Positions 7,476-16,694 of a stretch of 64,000 nt of DNA are shown here, in pieces (position 1 is the first letter of the stretch; every line of letters starts with the position of its first letter). The notes under the pieces were generated by a model. The model ran no database searches, was not told where the DNA came from, and saw only the letters and a list, made by a program, of their open reading frames with translations. The stretch comes from Sediminibacterium ginsengisoli. Lineage in GTDB: Bacteria > Bacteroidota > Bacteroidia > Chitinophagales > Chitinophagaceae. The DNA is taken from NCBI GenBank assembly GCA_945901845.1, contig CAMDLR010000002.1, forward strand, positions 62,001 to 126,000, read 5' to 3'. The position numbers and the translations under genes are program-made.

Positions 7476-8540
7476 ATGAATCAACTGGAAAGGCTTCATT
7501 TTATATACCAACTTCTAGAAATTGAACCGCGCACGGTACAGGACATTTGCAAAGAACTCGCTACGAAAGGTTTTACAACTGCTAGTAGACAAATCTACAA
7601 CGACCTAGTGCAACTCGAAAAAAACTATTTACGAAAAAATCAACAACTCCAAATTACAACCGGTCAATACAATCAAAAAACCTACAGGCTCCTATACACA
7701 GACATCACAATACCAGTTACAGGATTTGACGTAAACTCTTATCAATTGAGTAGACTTTCCATGACTACTTATATTACAGAAGTGCGTGGCGAATCAATCA
7801 ATAAATTTAGAGATATCGTAGCAAAAAAAATTATGCACTTAAGCAAAACCAAATATGCTGCTTTACCAATTGAACAAAATTTTAATTCACACTTTTTTGA
7901 AAGAAAATATACCACCGCGTTTAATCAAATGTCAGAAGATATCATTTGGTCGATTGCAAACAATAAAATTATCGAGATTATTAATATATATGGAGACGCA
8001 ACCAATGTATCATCAGATATCACTTACCCCTTTAAATTAAAGCCACTGCTACTCGTTTACCACAATGGCGCCTATTACATGGCAGGGTTTATTGTAAAGA
8101 AAAACATATTTATCACCATTGACCTCTCAAAAATTGTTGCCTATAATATTACCAATCAAACCTTTGCATATAAAGAATCACTTCCACTTGCAAAAGCCGA
8201 ATTACAAAAAAGATTTGGCTTAACCGCAAATATTGACAATGAAATCTATGAAATAGAATTAGAATTTGCAAGCATCACCGGCGAATTTATCAGTCATTAC
8301 AATTGGCATATAACACAAACCTTTACAACATTAAAAAACGGAAACTACCGTATGAAAATGCATTGCGGAATCAATAGAGAATTATTTGGCTGGATATTTA
8401 GATGGATGGGAAATGTAAAAATTGTAGGGCCCAAAAAACTAAAAGATTTATATCTACAACAGCTCGAAATTATTAATAAAAATTATAGTAGCGAGCAGCG
8501 CCTAAACTATTCTAATATTTTTAAACCTGCAGAAAAGTAA
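7476..8540 (+). CDS. WYL-domain transcriptional regulator
   Basis: A DNA-binding regulator with an N-terminal winged helix (about 1-65: LERLHFIYQLLEIEPRTVQDICKEL...SRQIYNDLVQLEKNY). A central WYL domain is marked by YPFKLKPLLLVYHNGAYYMAGF, where the name motif reads YYM. A WCX C-terminal domain reads EIELEFASITGEFI...WMGNVKIVGPKKLKDLYL. WYL regulators bind ligands, often nucleotides or nucleic acids, and occur in DNA-damage and phage-defence contexts; no such genes are beside this one. The start at 7476 (MNQLERL) is preferred to 7452 because the latter lies in a -7 element. Its target may be the divergent repeat-protein gene (inference). Confidence 0.85.
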   Translation: MNQLERLHFIYQLLEIEPRTVQDICKELATKGFTTASRQIYNDLVQLEKNYLRKNQQLQITTGQYNQKTYRLLYTDITIPVTGFDVNSYQLSRLSMTTYITEVRGESINKFRDIVAKKIMHLSKTKYAALPIEQNFNSHFFERKYTTAFNQMSEDIIWSIANNKIIEIINIYGDATNVSSDITYPFKLKPLLLVYHNGAYYMAGFIVKKNIFITIDLSKIVAYNITNQTFAYKESLPLAKAELQKRFGLTANIDNEIYEIELEFASITGEFISHYNWHITQTFTTLKNGNYRMKMHCGINRELFGWIFRWMGNVKIVGPKKLKDLYLQQLEIINKNYSSEQRLNYSNIFKPAEK

Positions 8541-8541
8541 T

Positions 8542-9327
8542 TTAATACCGCAGCATTTTTGTTCCACCCCCTTCACCAAATAAAAAAGTATAATCTACCC
8601 AAGTGCCATCAATTTTAACTTTTTTAGCAATGAGCCTTATACCATGGCTGTAATCGACATACCAGTTTACATGCCCTGCATATACAGGCTGAATAGGCTT
8701 TCCATCAAGTAAATGCCATCCATAAATAGCAACCCTATTGGATTTTTCGTGCTCCAGCACTTTATTACTTAAAACAACATCTTTTTTGATTCCACTAATA
8801 AGGCCTTTTTTGTTTTTTCGTTGTCCCTCTATCATTAAATGATGCTGCCACATCGTAATAGAACTATCCCGATATGCATACATAGGTACAGGTGCTAATT
8901 TTACGACACTGGCTTTATAGATCGCATCAACCATTAACGGTGTAGGCAAAAAACATCCATACGCATCCGCAATTTTTTGCGCAGCCATAGGTGTGATGGG
9001 AACCCGGGCCCAATTACTACTATTACCCACCATAAAATAATCGGGGGCTACATACAAAGTAACTTTGAGCTTTTTGCCATCTGGCATTGTAAAAGGCATA
9101 GTAACAGGTACAAAATGAAAATAAAAATCAGGCACTTGTCCGGCTTTTGCATATTCAAGGGCTAAAGAATCACGCTGTGCCCAATTATAACTTACGGCTT
9201 GTTTAAAAAAAGCTTCGCCGGTACGTGCATCGTTATCTACTGCATGCTGTACCCCTGCTGGTCGCATGTTTTTTATTGAAGCGCAAGCACAAAAAAACAA
9301 TCCAATAAGCAAGCAACTATTTTTCAA
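8542..9327 (-). CDS. Conserved-looking lipoprotein of unknown function, TTG start
   Basis: A 261-residue protein with a lipoprotein signal (LLIGLFFCACAS). The only start that includes the signal is TTG at 9327, which overlaps the upstream SGNH-hydrolase stop by 11 nt, a pattern of translational coupling. The body holds PTPLMVDAIYKASVVKL and ends near GHVNWYVDYSHGIRLIAKKV, suggesting a compact enzyme-like fold, but I recognise no family. It probably works with the SGNH hydrolase encoded upstream. Confidence 0.65.
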   Translation of the reverse strand: MKNSCLLIGLFFCACASIKNMRPAGVQHAVDNDARTGEAFFKQAVSYNWAQRDSLALEYAKAGQVPDFYFHFVPVTMPFTMPDGKKLKVTLYVAPDYFMVGNSSNWARVPITPMAAQKIADAYGCFLPTPLMVDAIYKASVVKLAPVPMYAYRDSSITMWQHHLMIEGQRKNKKGLISGIKKDVVLSNKVLEHEKSNRVAIYGWHLLDGKPIQPVYAGHVNWYVDYSHGIRLIAKKVKIDGTWVDYTFLFGEGGGTKMLRY

Positions 9328-10390
9328 TGGATCTAATTTTTTGTTCGATGGCCAATGTAATTCTATAAAATCCTAAATCGGTCATATGGGCGCCATCAAC
9401 GGTGGCTTCACCATCTTGCCCAATCAAATTTGTGGTTTCTAAATAATGCAAATGATGCATCCCTTCTTTTTTTAATAGCGCGTATGCATGCTTAAATATC
9501 TGGTTGACTTCATTAATTTTTTGCCTGGTTACCAAATTAAATTTAGCAGTGGGGTACAAAATATTTTCGACGAGTAAAATGGGTATGCTTGGTTGTAATG
9601 CATGTAGTTGGCGCAAAAAGGGAACCGTTTTCTCCAGGGCCATAGCAGGGGTTAAATTAGGCCCACAATCAATCACATACATAGAAGCATCGATGCCCGA
9701 CATAATAACAGCAAGCATAGAATCGAGTTGTCCATTTCCGCTAAAACCTAAATTAATGGTTTCACGTTTTAACCGGCGTTCTAGCTGTGCTGGATAGGCC
9801 ATACCTGGGCGCATTGCAGATGCACCTTGCACAATGGATGTCCCGTATACAACCAGCGGCTTTTGGCCCTCAAAATAATTTTGTTGTGGTGTATGAATAG
9901 TAGCGCCTTCTTCTATGCCAATAAACAGTGAATCGCAGGTTTCATAATCAGGAAGGTAAAGCAGGTATTGGCGTGTTTGGCCATCCATGTCTTTTACTAA
10001 ATTGGCTTCTTGGTATACCGGGCCATTTGGTTTTCCTACACCCGCAAAAAACCAAGTGCCATTATCAAGTCCATACAAATCGAGTCCTTTAACAAGCGTA
10101 CCCGCCACGTGCTGAAAAACAACCGAAGATCCGGTTTTCCATTTGGCAGAAATTTGCTTAGCATTGGTTTCAAAATACACGGCAAACCCTGTTGGATTTT
10201 TACTCAAATCCCAAACAGGTTTACGAAGTAACTTTTGTAAAGATTCCGGAAATCGTTGATACACCGTTGCATTTGGCATAGGCCTTCCTAACAAGGTAAA
10301 TTCCTGCATATCGTGATACACCGTTTTTGTTTGTGCACCAGCACTAAACGCCATAAAAACAATACACAAAAGGGTCAAGCAGTTTTTCAT
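9317..10390 (-). CDS. Exported SGNH/GDSL-type esterase with GxDLY N-terminal domain
   Basis: A 357-residue secreted hydrolase. After a signal peptide (1-19) there is a beta-rich N-terminal domain carrying GLDLY at 102-106, the signature of the domain that precedes Bacteroidetes GDSL_3 lipases. The SGNH core then has the nucleophile Ser185 in VYGTSIVQG (GTS instead of GDS), Gly and Asn blocks (FSGNGQ), and the Asp332/His335 pair in VDGAHMTD. Family members remove acyl groups from glycans or related esters in the periplasm. First of a two-gene operon with the downstream lipoprotein; divergent from a TonB receptor. Confidence 0.85.
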   Translation of the reverse strand: MKNCLTLLCIVFMAFSAGAQTKTVYHDMQEFTLLGRPMPNATVYQRFPESLQKLLRKPVWDLSKNPTGFAVYFETNAKQISAKWKTGSSVVFQHVAGTLVKGLDLYGLDNGTWFFAGVGKPNGPVYQEANLVKDMDGQTRQYLLYLPDYETCDSLFIGIEEGATIHTPQQNYFEGQKPLVVYGTSIVQGASAMRPGMAYPAQLERRLKRETINLGFSGNGQLDSMLAVIMSGIDASMYVIDCGPNLTPAMALEKTVPFLRQLHALQPSIPILLVENILYPTAKFNLVTRQKINEVNQIFKHAYALLKKEGMHHLHYLETTNLIGQDGEATVDGAHMTDLGFYRITLAIEQKIRSIEK

Positions 10391-10436
10391 GCTTCAATTT
10401 AATCCTTTTTCGTAAAAACCATGTACGATAGCGCCT

Positions 10437-10444
10437 TACCTTTG
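10437..10444 (+). promoter_or_regulatory. -7 promoter element for the TonB receptor/thioredoxin pair
   Basis: TACCTTTG matches TAnnTTTG perfectly and ends 15 nt before the ATG at 10460. It lies inside the N-terminal extension proposed by the ORF track (10421), which argues against that start. Confidence 0.5.
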
Positions 10445-10459
10445 CAAAAAACACCCCCA

Positions 10460-12358
10460 ATGATGCGTTTGCTGCTAGCAAGTTTATTATGTAGTTTGAG
10501 CATATCCGTTTTGGCTCAAAATACCCAACTTTCAGAAGTGGTGGTTACAGCAAGCATGCTACCACAACAAGAAAAAGAAACTGGGCGCAATATTGTGAGC
10601 ATCAAAGGTTCCAGCTTACAAAACTTACCCATTAGTAGCATAGACGAACTACTTAAATATTTACCCGGTATTGAAACCCAGCAACGTGGACCAGCTGGCA
10701 CGCAAAGCAATATTATCATTAGAGGGGGCACCTTTCAGCAAGTACTCGTAATTATTGACGGCATTAGAATTAACGATCCGCTCACGGGTCACTTTAATAG
10801 TTATATACCGCTTCACCCAGAAGATATCAATAGAATTGAAATTATTAAAGGAGCTGCTTCTGCTATTTATGGTTCTGATGCCATTGGAGGCGTTGTAAAC
10901 ATTATCACCAATGGGCTACAACAAAAAAACAACCACAAATTGAGTGTTGGGAGTAAATGGGGCAGTTACAATTCGCGTTCCAATAATGTATGGTGGGGCA
11001 TACAAAAAGAGAAATGGAAACTCAGTGTTTCGTCACAGCAAAATAAAGCAGATGGACAAAATTTAAGAGGCACAACAGGCTATTATAATAATTCATTTTA
11101 CGCTGCTAATTTTAATTACACGTTTACATCTGATTGGAAACTTCACATTTTATTCGCAAATGATAGCAGGGATTTTAATGCGCAAAATTTTTATACGACT
11201 TTTAAAAGTGACACTGCTTCTGAAATTGTAAAAAGCAATTGGACGCAAATGGGTTTGTCAAAACAGTACACCCATAAAATAGTAAAATTTGATGTGGCCT
11301 ATAAAAACTTATCTGACCGTTTTAGATTTAATCCGGCCGGTAGTTTTAACGAAAACAAAACCTCACTTTTTGTTGCGCAGGGTTCAGTTCAATTTACACG
11401 CAACCCCAATCATCAAATTGTTACAGGTGCACAGTGGATCCATAAAAAAATTAGATCCAACGATAGAGGCAATCATGAGCTGGCACACGGGGCTGCGTTT
11501 TTGATAGCTACCCATAAACTTCATAAAAATATATTCATCAACGAAAGCCTACGCATTGATTGGGACCAAAGCTATGGCTGGATTATTATCCCGCAGCTAA
11601 ACGGATCATGGGTAAATGGGAATCTTACCACGCGTGCATCGATTGGCAAAGGAGTTCGTGACGCCGATTTTACAGAGCGTTACAACAATTATAATAAAAG
11701 CATAGTAACTGGGGGCAGCATGGGTAATCCTTATTTACAAGCAGAAAAATCTTGGAGTTATGAACTCGGTGCCGATTATAGAATCGGATCCAATTTTAAA
11801 TGGGGTGCTACCGTATTTTTAAGAGACCAAAATAACTTAATTGATTGGACCCCTACACCGTATCCCATGATGCCGCGCCAATCAAATTTAGTGATAACAG
11901 GCAATTACTCTTTGGCTACCAATGTATCATCAGTAAAAACAAAAGGAATAGAAACAGATCTAACCTACAACAAAAAATGGGGAGAAGATTACGAATTAAA
12001 CCTCAGTACAGGCTTAGTATGGCTTTCTTCTAATAGCCCAAATAAAACACCATCTTTTTATATTTCATCGCATGCCAAGTTTTTATGGAATGAGCAAATT
12101 GTTTTTAGAGCGCGCCAGTTACAGCTATCGGTAAACAGTGTCTATAAAATTAGAAATGCACAAACTGCATCTGCCATTAATGCGGCACTTTCAGAAAGTT
12201 ATTTTTTAGTGAATAGTAAATTTTCTTACCTTACAACGAAGCGTAAAGGAACTATTTTTGTGGAAGTGAGTAACCTTACAAATACAAAATACTCCGATTT
12301 ACTGGGTGCCATTATGCCTGGCAGGTGGATTTGCGCTGGATTTCAACTAAATCTATAA
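10460..12358 (+). CDS. TonB-dependent outer-membrane receptor (BtuB-like)
   Basis: A 632-residue receptor. From Met14 of the track ORF there is a signal peptide (MMRLLLASLLCSLSISVLAQ), a TonB-box-like SEVVVTAS, and a plug domain with IIIRGGTFQQVLVIIDGIRINDP and AIYGSDAIGGVVNII. A 22-strand-type barrel follows and ends in aromatic FQLNL. It lacks the N-terminal carboxypeptidase-like domain of SusC proteins and is closer to cobalamin or siderophore receptors in length. The substrate is not determinable. The thioredoxin-like gene begins 3 nt after its stop, so the two are made together. Confidence 0.88.
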   Translation: MMRLLLASLLCSLSISVLAQNTQLSEVVVTASMLPQQEKETGRNIVSIKGSSLQNLPISSIDELLKYLPGIETQQRGPAGTQSNIIIRGGTFQQVLVIIDGIRINDPLTGHFNSYIPLHPEDINRIEIIKGAASAIYGSDAIGGVVNIITNGLQQKNNHKLSVGSKWGSYNSRSNNVWWGIQKEKWKLSVSSQQNKADGQNLRGTTGYYNNSFYAANFNYTFTSDWKLHILFANDSRDFNAQNFYTTFKSDTASEIVKSNWTQMGLSKQYTHKIVKFDVAYKNLSDRFRFNPAGSFNENKTSLFVAQGSVQFTRNPNHQIVTGAQWIHKKIRSNDRGNHELAHGAAFLIATHKLHKNIFINESLRIDWDQSYGWIIIPQLNGSWVNGNLTTRASIGKGVRDADFTERYNNYNKSIVTGGSMGNPYLQAEKSWSYELGADYRIGSNFKWGATVFLRDQNNLIDWTPTPYPMMPRQSNLVITGNYSLATNVSSVKTKGIETDLTYNKKWGEDYELNLSTGLVWLSSNSPNKTPSFYISSHAKFLWNEQIVFRARQLQLSVNSVYKIRNAQTASAINAALSESYFLVNSKFSYLTTKRKGTIFVEVSNLTNTKYSDLLGAIMPGRWICAGFQLNL

Positions 12359-12361
12359 CAC

Positions 12362-12859
12362 ATGAATAAAATTTTATGTACGCTTGTACTAAGCCTTGGC
12401 ATAACAGTTGTTGCTGCGCAAGACATGAAAGCATTTAATTTGTACAATCCCTACCAAAATGTAGATTCGGCACTACAAGTAGTATATAAAAAAGCTACTG
12501 CACAAAACAAACATGTATTTATTCAGATTGGTGGGAACTGGTGTGTATGGTGTGCTCGTTACAACGAATTTGTAACCAAAGACACTCAAATAGATTCACT
12601 CGTTAATGCCAATTACATTGTCTATCACCTGAACTACAGCTCCGAAAATAAAAATAGTAAAACACTAGCCAAGCTAGGGTATCCGCAAAGATTTGGCTTT
12701 CCTGTATTTATTATACTAGATGCTAAAGGCAACCGTTTACACACACAAAACAGTGCTTACTTAGAAAAAGACAAAGGCTACAATAAAGCACTTGTGATGG
12801 AGTTTTATAAGCACTGGACTAAAACAGCATTAGATCCAGCGCAGTATAAAAATTACTAG
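12362..12859 (+). CDS. Exported thioredoxin-like protein with CVWC motif
   Basis: A 165-residue periplasmic thioredoxin-fold protein. It has a signal peptide (1-19), the redox-type motif GGNWCVWCARYNEF with Cys61 and Cys64, and the cis-proline loop FGFPVFIIL. The extra Cys/Trp context resembles DUF255/thioredoxin_7 proteins rather than classical thioredoxin. Its placement 3 nt after a TonB receptor suggests it reduces or processes something linked to that receptor or its cargo (inference). Convergent with the GH125 gene, 4 nt apart. Confidence 0.8.
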   Translation: MNKILCTLVLSLGITVVAAQDMKAFNLYNPYQNVDSALQVVYKKATAQNKHVFIQIGGNWCVWCARYNEFVTKDTQIDSLVNANYIVYHLNYSSENKNSKTLAKLGYPQRFGFPVFIILDAKGNRLHTQNSAYLEKDKGYNKALVMEFYKHWTKTALDPAQYKNY

Positions 12860-12863
12860 TCTC

Positions 12864-14303
12864 CTAAATTTGCTTTAATAAAGCAGACTTTTCTTGATGT
12901 AATTTGTAAATCAGTTCACCAAACAAAGTGTTGGCCCAAGCAAACCATTTACGGGTAAACTTGGTAGCATCATCTTTATGAAATGATTCGTGCATAAATC
13001 CAGTGCCCGCATGCGTTTGCATTAGATTTCTAACGCAGTGTGTAATTTCTTTATCATCAACACTTGTTATCGCGCGTAAAATAATACTCATTGGCCAAAT
13101 AGTATCGGCACCTGTGTGCGGACCTCCAATGCCTTCGCCAGCTTTCCCTTTGTAAAAGAAGGGATTGTTTTCTGATAGTACTAATTTACGCGTATTTAAA
13201 TAGAGCGGATTGTTAGGCTCAATAGCACCAAGGTACGGAAGCGATAATAATGAAGGAACATTAGCATCATCCATCATATGAAAACTACCATAACCATTTA
13301 CTTCAAAACCAATAATTTTTCCATACTGCTGGTGTTGTATAATGCCATGTTGTTTAAATGCAGCTTCTACCTGCGCTTTTAATGCTAGTGCTCTTTTAGC
13401 AAGCGCTGGCTCATTAACAGTAGGGAGTTGTAATAGCTCCGACATTTTTCCTAAAATATTAATCGCAAACATATTGCTAGGCACCAGGTAAGGAAGTAAG
13501 GTACAATCGTCACTAGGTCTAAACGTAGAAACAATTAAACCACATGGTTTTACTGGATAGCCATAACCACTTAATGGCACACCATCTGTGGCCCAAGCGG
13601 TGGTTCGCTGAAAAGTATAAGGTCCATTTCCATTAAAGCGCTGTTGCTCGATAAAAGTATCTAGTATTAATTTTTGAGCCGCTTTCCAATCGGCATCAAA
13701 TACAGAAGTGTCCCCCGTTTGCTTATAATAGCCATGGGCTAATCTAACTGGATAACATAAACTGTCAATCTCCCACTTACGTTCATGAATTCCAGGTTGC
13801 ATTTTTGTAAGATCATCTTTCCACTCACTTACTTTATTGACGTCTTTATAAAATGCATTGGCGTATGGATCGAGTAAAATACATTTTGTTTGTCTATTGA
13901 TAACACCTGCAATGAGTGTTTGCAGTGGCTTATCAGATTTAGTAAGTGGTAAATAAGGCCAAACCTGCGCCGTACTGTCTCGGAGCCACATGGCGTCAAT
14001 ATCACCAGTAATTACATAGGTATCTGGCTTACCATTCACCATTTCAAAATCGACTGTGGTGTCTAATGTATTAGGAAAGCAGTTTTCAAACAACCAACCA
14101 AGCTCTTTATTGGGTAGGTCTTTTTTAACTTGCTCAATCACCGCCTCTACAGCTGCACTTTTAAAATTTCTGTCAGCTACGGCAGGTCTATTACTGGTAA
14201 AGTTTTGTGTAAGCGGCGGCATTGCAAAGCCTGTGGCTTTTTGAAGTAAAAAACCCATGCCTAGTAGTGAAGATTTTTGTACAAATTGACGACGGTTGGT
14301 CAT
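12864..14303 (-). CDS. Glycoside hydrolase family 125 (exo-alpha-1,6-mannosidase)
   Basis: A 479-residue enzyme of the GH125 (formerly DUF1237) family, which releases non-reducing-end alpha-1,6-mannose by an inverting mechanism. It opens with a Tat-like signal (TNRRQFVQKSSLLGMGFLL). Characteristic blocks are GDIDAMWLRDSTAQVWPYLPL, DGVPLSGYGYPVKPCGLIVSTFRPSDDC and the C-terminal HESFHKDD with the likely catalytic Glu. Length is normal. It lies 16 nt after the GH3 gene in the same operon, so mannose-containing glycans and beta-glucosides may be processed together. Confidence 0.9.
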   Translation of the reverse strand: MTNRRQFVQKSSLLGMGFLLQKATGFAMPPLTQNFTSNRPAVADRNFKSAAVEAVIEQVKKDLPNKELGWLFENCFPNTLDTTVDFEMVNGKPDTYVITGDIDAMWLRDSTAQVWPYLPLTKSDKPLQTLIAGVINRQTKCILLDPYANAFYKDVNKVSEWKDDLTKMQPGIHERKWEIDSLCYPVRLAHGYYKQTGDTSVFDADWKAAQKLILDTFIEQQRFNGNGPYTFQRTTAWATDGVPLSGYGYPVKPCGLIVSTFRPSDDCTLLPYLVPSNMFAINILGKMSELLQLPTVNEPALAKRALALKAQVEAAFKQHGIIQHQQYGKIIGFEVNGYGSFHMMDDANVPSLLSLPYLGAIEPNNPLYLNTRKLVLSENNPFFYKGKAGEGIGGPHTGADTIWPMSIILRAITSVDDKEITHCVRNLMQTHAGTGFMHESFHKDDATKFTRKWFAWANTLFGELIYKLHQEKSALLKQI

Positions 14304-14319
14304 ATAAATAGTATTTAAA

Positions 14320-16611
14320 TTATTTTAATTGAAAAGAAACTGAATTTTCAACTGCGGCATTCGTGCCAACATAAACTTGAAAACTTCCTTTCTCACTTAT
14401 TTGCTTTAAATCTGCGTTGTAAAAGCGCAATAACTTTTCATCGATTGTAAATGTTACGGTTTTACTTTCTCCTTTTTTCAAAAATACTTTTTGAAAACCT
14501 TTCAGTTCTTTTAAGGGTCTTGTAATACTTGCCACATCGTCTTTAATATATAATTGTACAACTTCTTCACCATCATAATTACCAGTATTGGTAAGGGTTA
14601 CAGAAACTGTAATTACTTTTGCAGCAGTAAGGGTTGGAGCAGACAAAACCGGTTTGCCATAACTAAATGTAGTATAGCTTAATCCATATCCAAAAGGTAA
14701 TAAGGGTGAATTTTCTACGTCTAAATAATTGGATTTGTATTTTCCAAAAACATCGCCACCATTGGGTCTGCCCGTATTGCGAACACTATAGTAAATAGGT
14801 ATTTGTCCCACATTACGCGGAAAACTCATGGTTAATTTACCGGCCGGATTGTAATCACCATATAATACAGCGGCTACCGCGTTACCTGCTTCGGTGCCAG
14901 CATGCCAAACATCAAGTACAGCCGTCGCGGATTTTAATTCATTGGCAATGGTTAGTGGTCTGCCATTCATGAGCACGAGCACGAGTGGCTTACCGGTTTT
15001 AGATAAGGCCTCAATTAATTTTTGCTGACTTGTAGGAATATCTAAACTTGTTCTACTTGCTGCTTCACCACTCATTTCACTTGCTTCTCCCACTACGGCA
15101 ACAATAATATCTGATGCAGCAGCTACAGTAAGCGCTTCTGCAAGTAATTCCTGAGAACTTCTGGTATCAATTGAAATTTTTTCACCAAACACATTGATTT
15201 TTGCTGCAAAAACAGGATCGTCAGAAATATTAGCCCCCTTTGCATACAATATTTTTGAACCAATACCTGGTCTATTGTTAAGCCCTTCCAATACAGAAAT
15301 AGCCTGTTTAGCATCGGCATTAATCGACCATGTACCTGGCATATTGGAACGGTCATTGGCTAGTGGCCCAATGAGTGCAATTTTTTGATTTGACTTTAGC
15401 GGTAACACTTGATTGTCATTTTTTAAAAGCACAAATGAACGCATCGCCGCTTCTTTTGCAAAGGCACGTTTGTCTGCACTTAAAACCTCCGAAGCTCTTT
15501 CTTGTTTGCAATATTTAAATGGATCTTCAAATAAACCCAAATCATATTTTGCTTCTAAAATTCTTTTGCAAGCTGCATCAATAGAAGCCATTGAGACTTT
15601 ACCAGTTTGTAAAGATTTTTGTAACGTATTTAAAAAACCTTCACTCACCATATCCATATCAAGTCCGGCATTTAGTGAAAGTACTGATACCGCAGCTGTA
15701 TCGCCCATGCCATGATTGATCATTTCAGTAACAGAGGTATAATCAGAAACAACAAAACCTTTAAAGTCCCACTGATTTCTTAAAACATTTGTAAGTAACC
15801 ATTTATTGCCTGAAGCAGGAACACCATCTACATCATTAAAAGAAGTCATGATAGAACCAGCGCCTGCATCCACTGCCGCTTTATATGGCGGAAAATAATC
15901 GTTGTACATTTTGAGCTTACTCATATCAACAGTATTGTAATCTCTACCTCCTTCTGGCGCACCATACAGCGCAAAATGTTTAACACAAGAAAGAAGTGAA
16001 TAACCGCTAGCGAGATTTGCATTACCTACACCACCTTGATACCCCATTACCATGGCTTTTGCAATAGCACTTCCTAAAAAAGGATCTTCTCCGGCTCCTT
16101 CTGCAACCCTTCCCCAACGTGGATCACGAGCAATATCCACCATGGGAGAAAATGTCCAGTTTAAACCATCGGCAGTAGCTTCTAGTGCAGCCATTTGAGC
16201 CGATTTTTGAATGAGTGGCAAATCCCAACTAGCAGACAATGCGAGTGGAATGGGAAAAGCAGTTTTATACCCATGAATAATATCGGAACCAAATAACATC
16301 GGAATATGGAGCCTCGATTCACGTACTGCTAGCTCTTGCACTTTTTTAATTTTTTCTAGACCGGCAATACCAAACATGCCACCCACTAAACCTCGTTTTA
16401 TTTTTCCCTCAACATCGCTACTTACAACGGTACCTGTTACAGACCCATCACCCGGGATAATTAAATTAAGTTGACCCAGTTTTTCTTGTAGGGTCATTTT
16501 TGTCATTAGAGAACCAATGAACTGTGCTTTTGTTTGTTTTTGCGCAAAGCAAGGTGTAGCAGCTACCAAAAAAATGAAAAGCGAAAACTTTTGTATAGAA
16601 ATGAAACGCAT
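14320..16611 (-). CDS. Glycoside hydrolase family 3, periplasmic beta-glucosidase-like
   Basis: A 763-residue BglX-type GH3 enzyme: signal peptide, (beta/alpha)8 domain with the nucleophile Asp in KGFVVSDYTS (297 in track numbering), alpha/beta sandwich domain (GPLANDRSNMPGTWS...VVGEASEMSGEAASRT) and a C-terminal fibronectin-III-like domain (TNTGNYDGEEVVQLYI). It cleaves terminal beta-linked glucose or related sugars. The track begins at a TTG (16632); the ATG at 16611 starts the signal peptide directly. First gene of a two-gene operon with GH125. It could also finish oligosaccharides released by the GH16 enzymes of the second PUL (inference). Confidence 0.92.
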   Translation of the reverse strand: MRFISIQKFSLFIFLVAATPCFAQKQTKAQFIGSLMTKMTLQEKLGQLNLIIPGDGSVTGTVVSSDVEGKIKRGLVGGMFGIAGLEKIKKVQELAVRESRLHIPMLFGSDIIHGYKTAFPIPLALSASWDLPLIQKSAQMAALEATADGLNWTFSPMVDIARDPRWGRVAEGAGEDPFLGSAIAKAMVMGYQGGVGNANLASGYSLLSCVKHFALYGAPEGGRDYNTVDMSKLKMYNDYFPPYKAAVDAGAGSIMTSFNDVDGVPASGNKWLLTNVLRNQWDFKGFVVSDYTSVTEMINHGMGDTAAVSVLSLNAGLDMDMVSEGFLNTLQKSLQTGKVSMASIDAACKRILEAKYDLGLFEDPFKYCKQERASEVLSADKRAFAKEAAMRSFVLLKNDNQVLPLKSNQKIALIGPLANDRSNMPGTWSINADAKQAISVLEGLNNRPGIGSKILYAKGANISDDPVFAAKINVFGEKISIDTRSSQELLAEALTVAAASDIIVAVVGEASEMSGEAASRTSLDIPTSQQKLIEALSKTGKPLVLVLMNGRPLTIANELKSATAVLDVWHAGTEAGNAVAAVLYGDYNPAGKLTMSFPRNVGQIPIYYSVRNTGRPNGGDVFGKYKSNYLDVENSPLLPFGYGLSYTTFSYGKPVLSAPTLTAAKVITVSVTLTNTGNYDGEEVVQLYIKDDVASITRPLKELKGFQKVFLKKGESKTVTFTIDEKLLRFYNADLKQISEKGSFQVYVGTNAAVENSVSFQLK

Positions 16612-16694
16612 AAAGTGATTATTATGTAACAATATTAAGCACCTTTGATGATAATTAAGTCAAATACCCGCTTAACTTTACGCAAAACACAGGA

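Noticed and set aside
12864-12892. TGCTTTA-A-TAAAGCA hairpin as terminator of the thioredoxin-like gene
   Set aside because: The stem is weak and AT-rich, lies inside the GH125 coding end, and is followed by only four T after three other bases.
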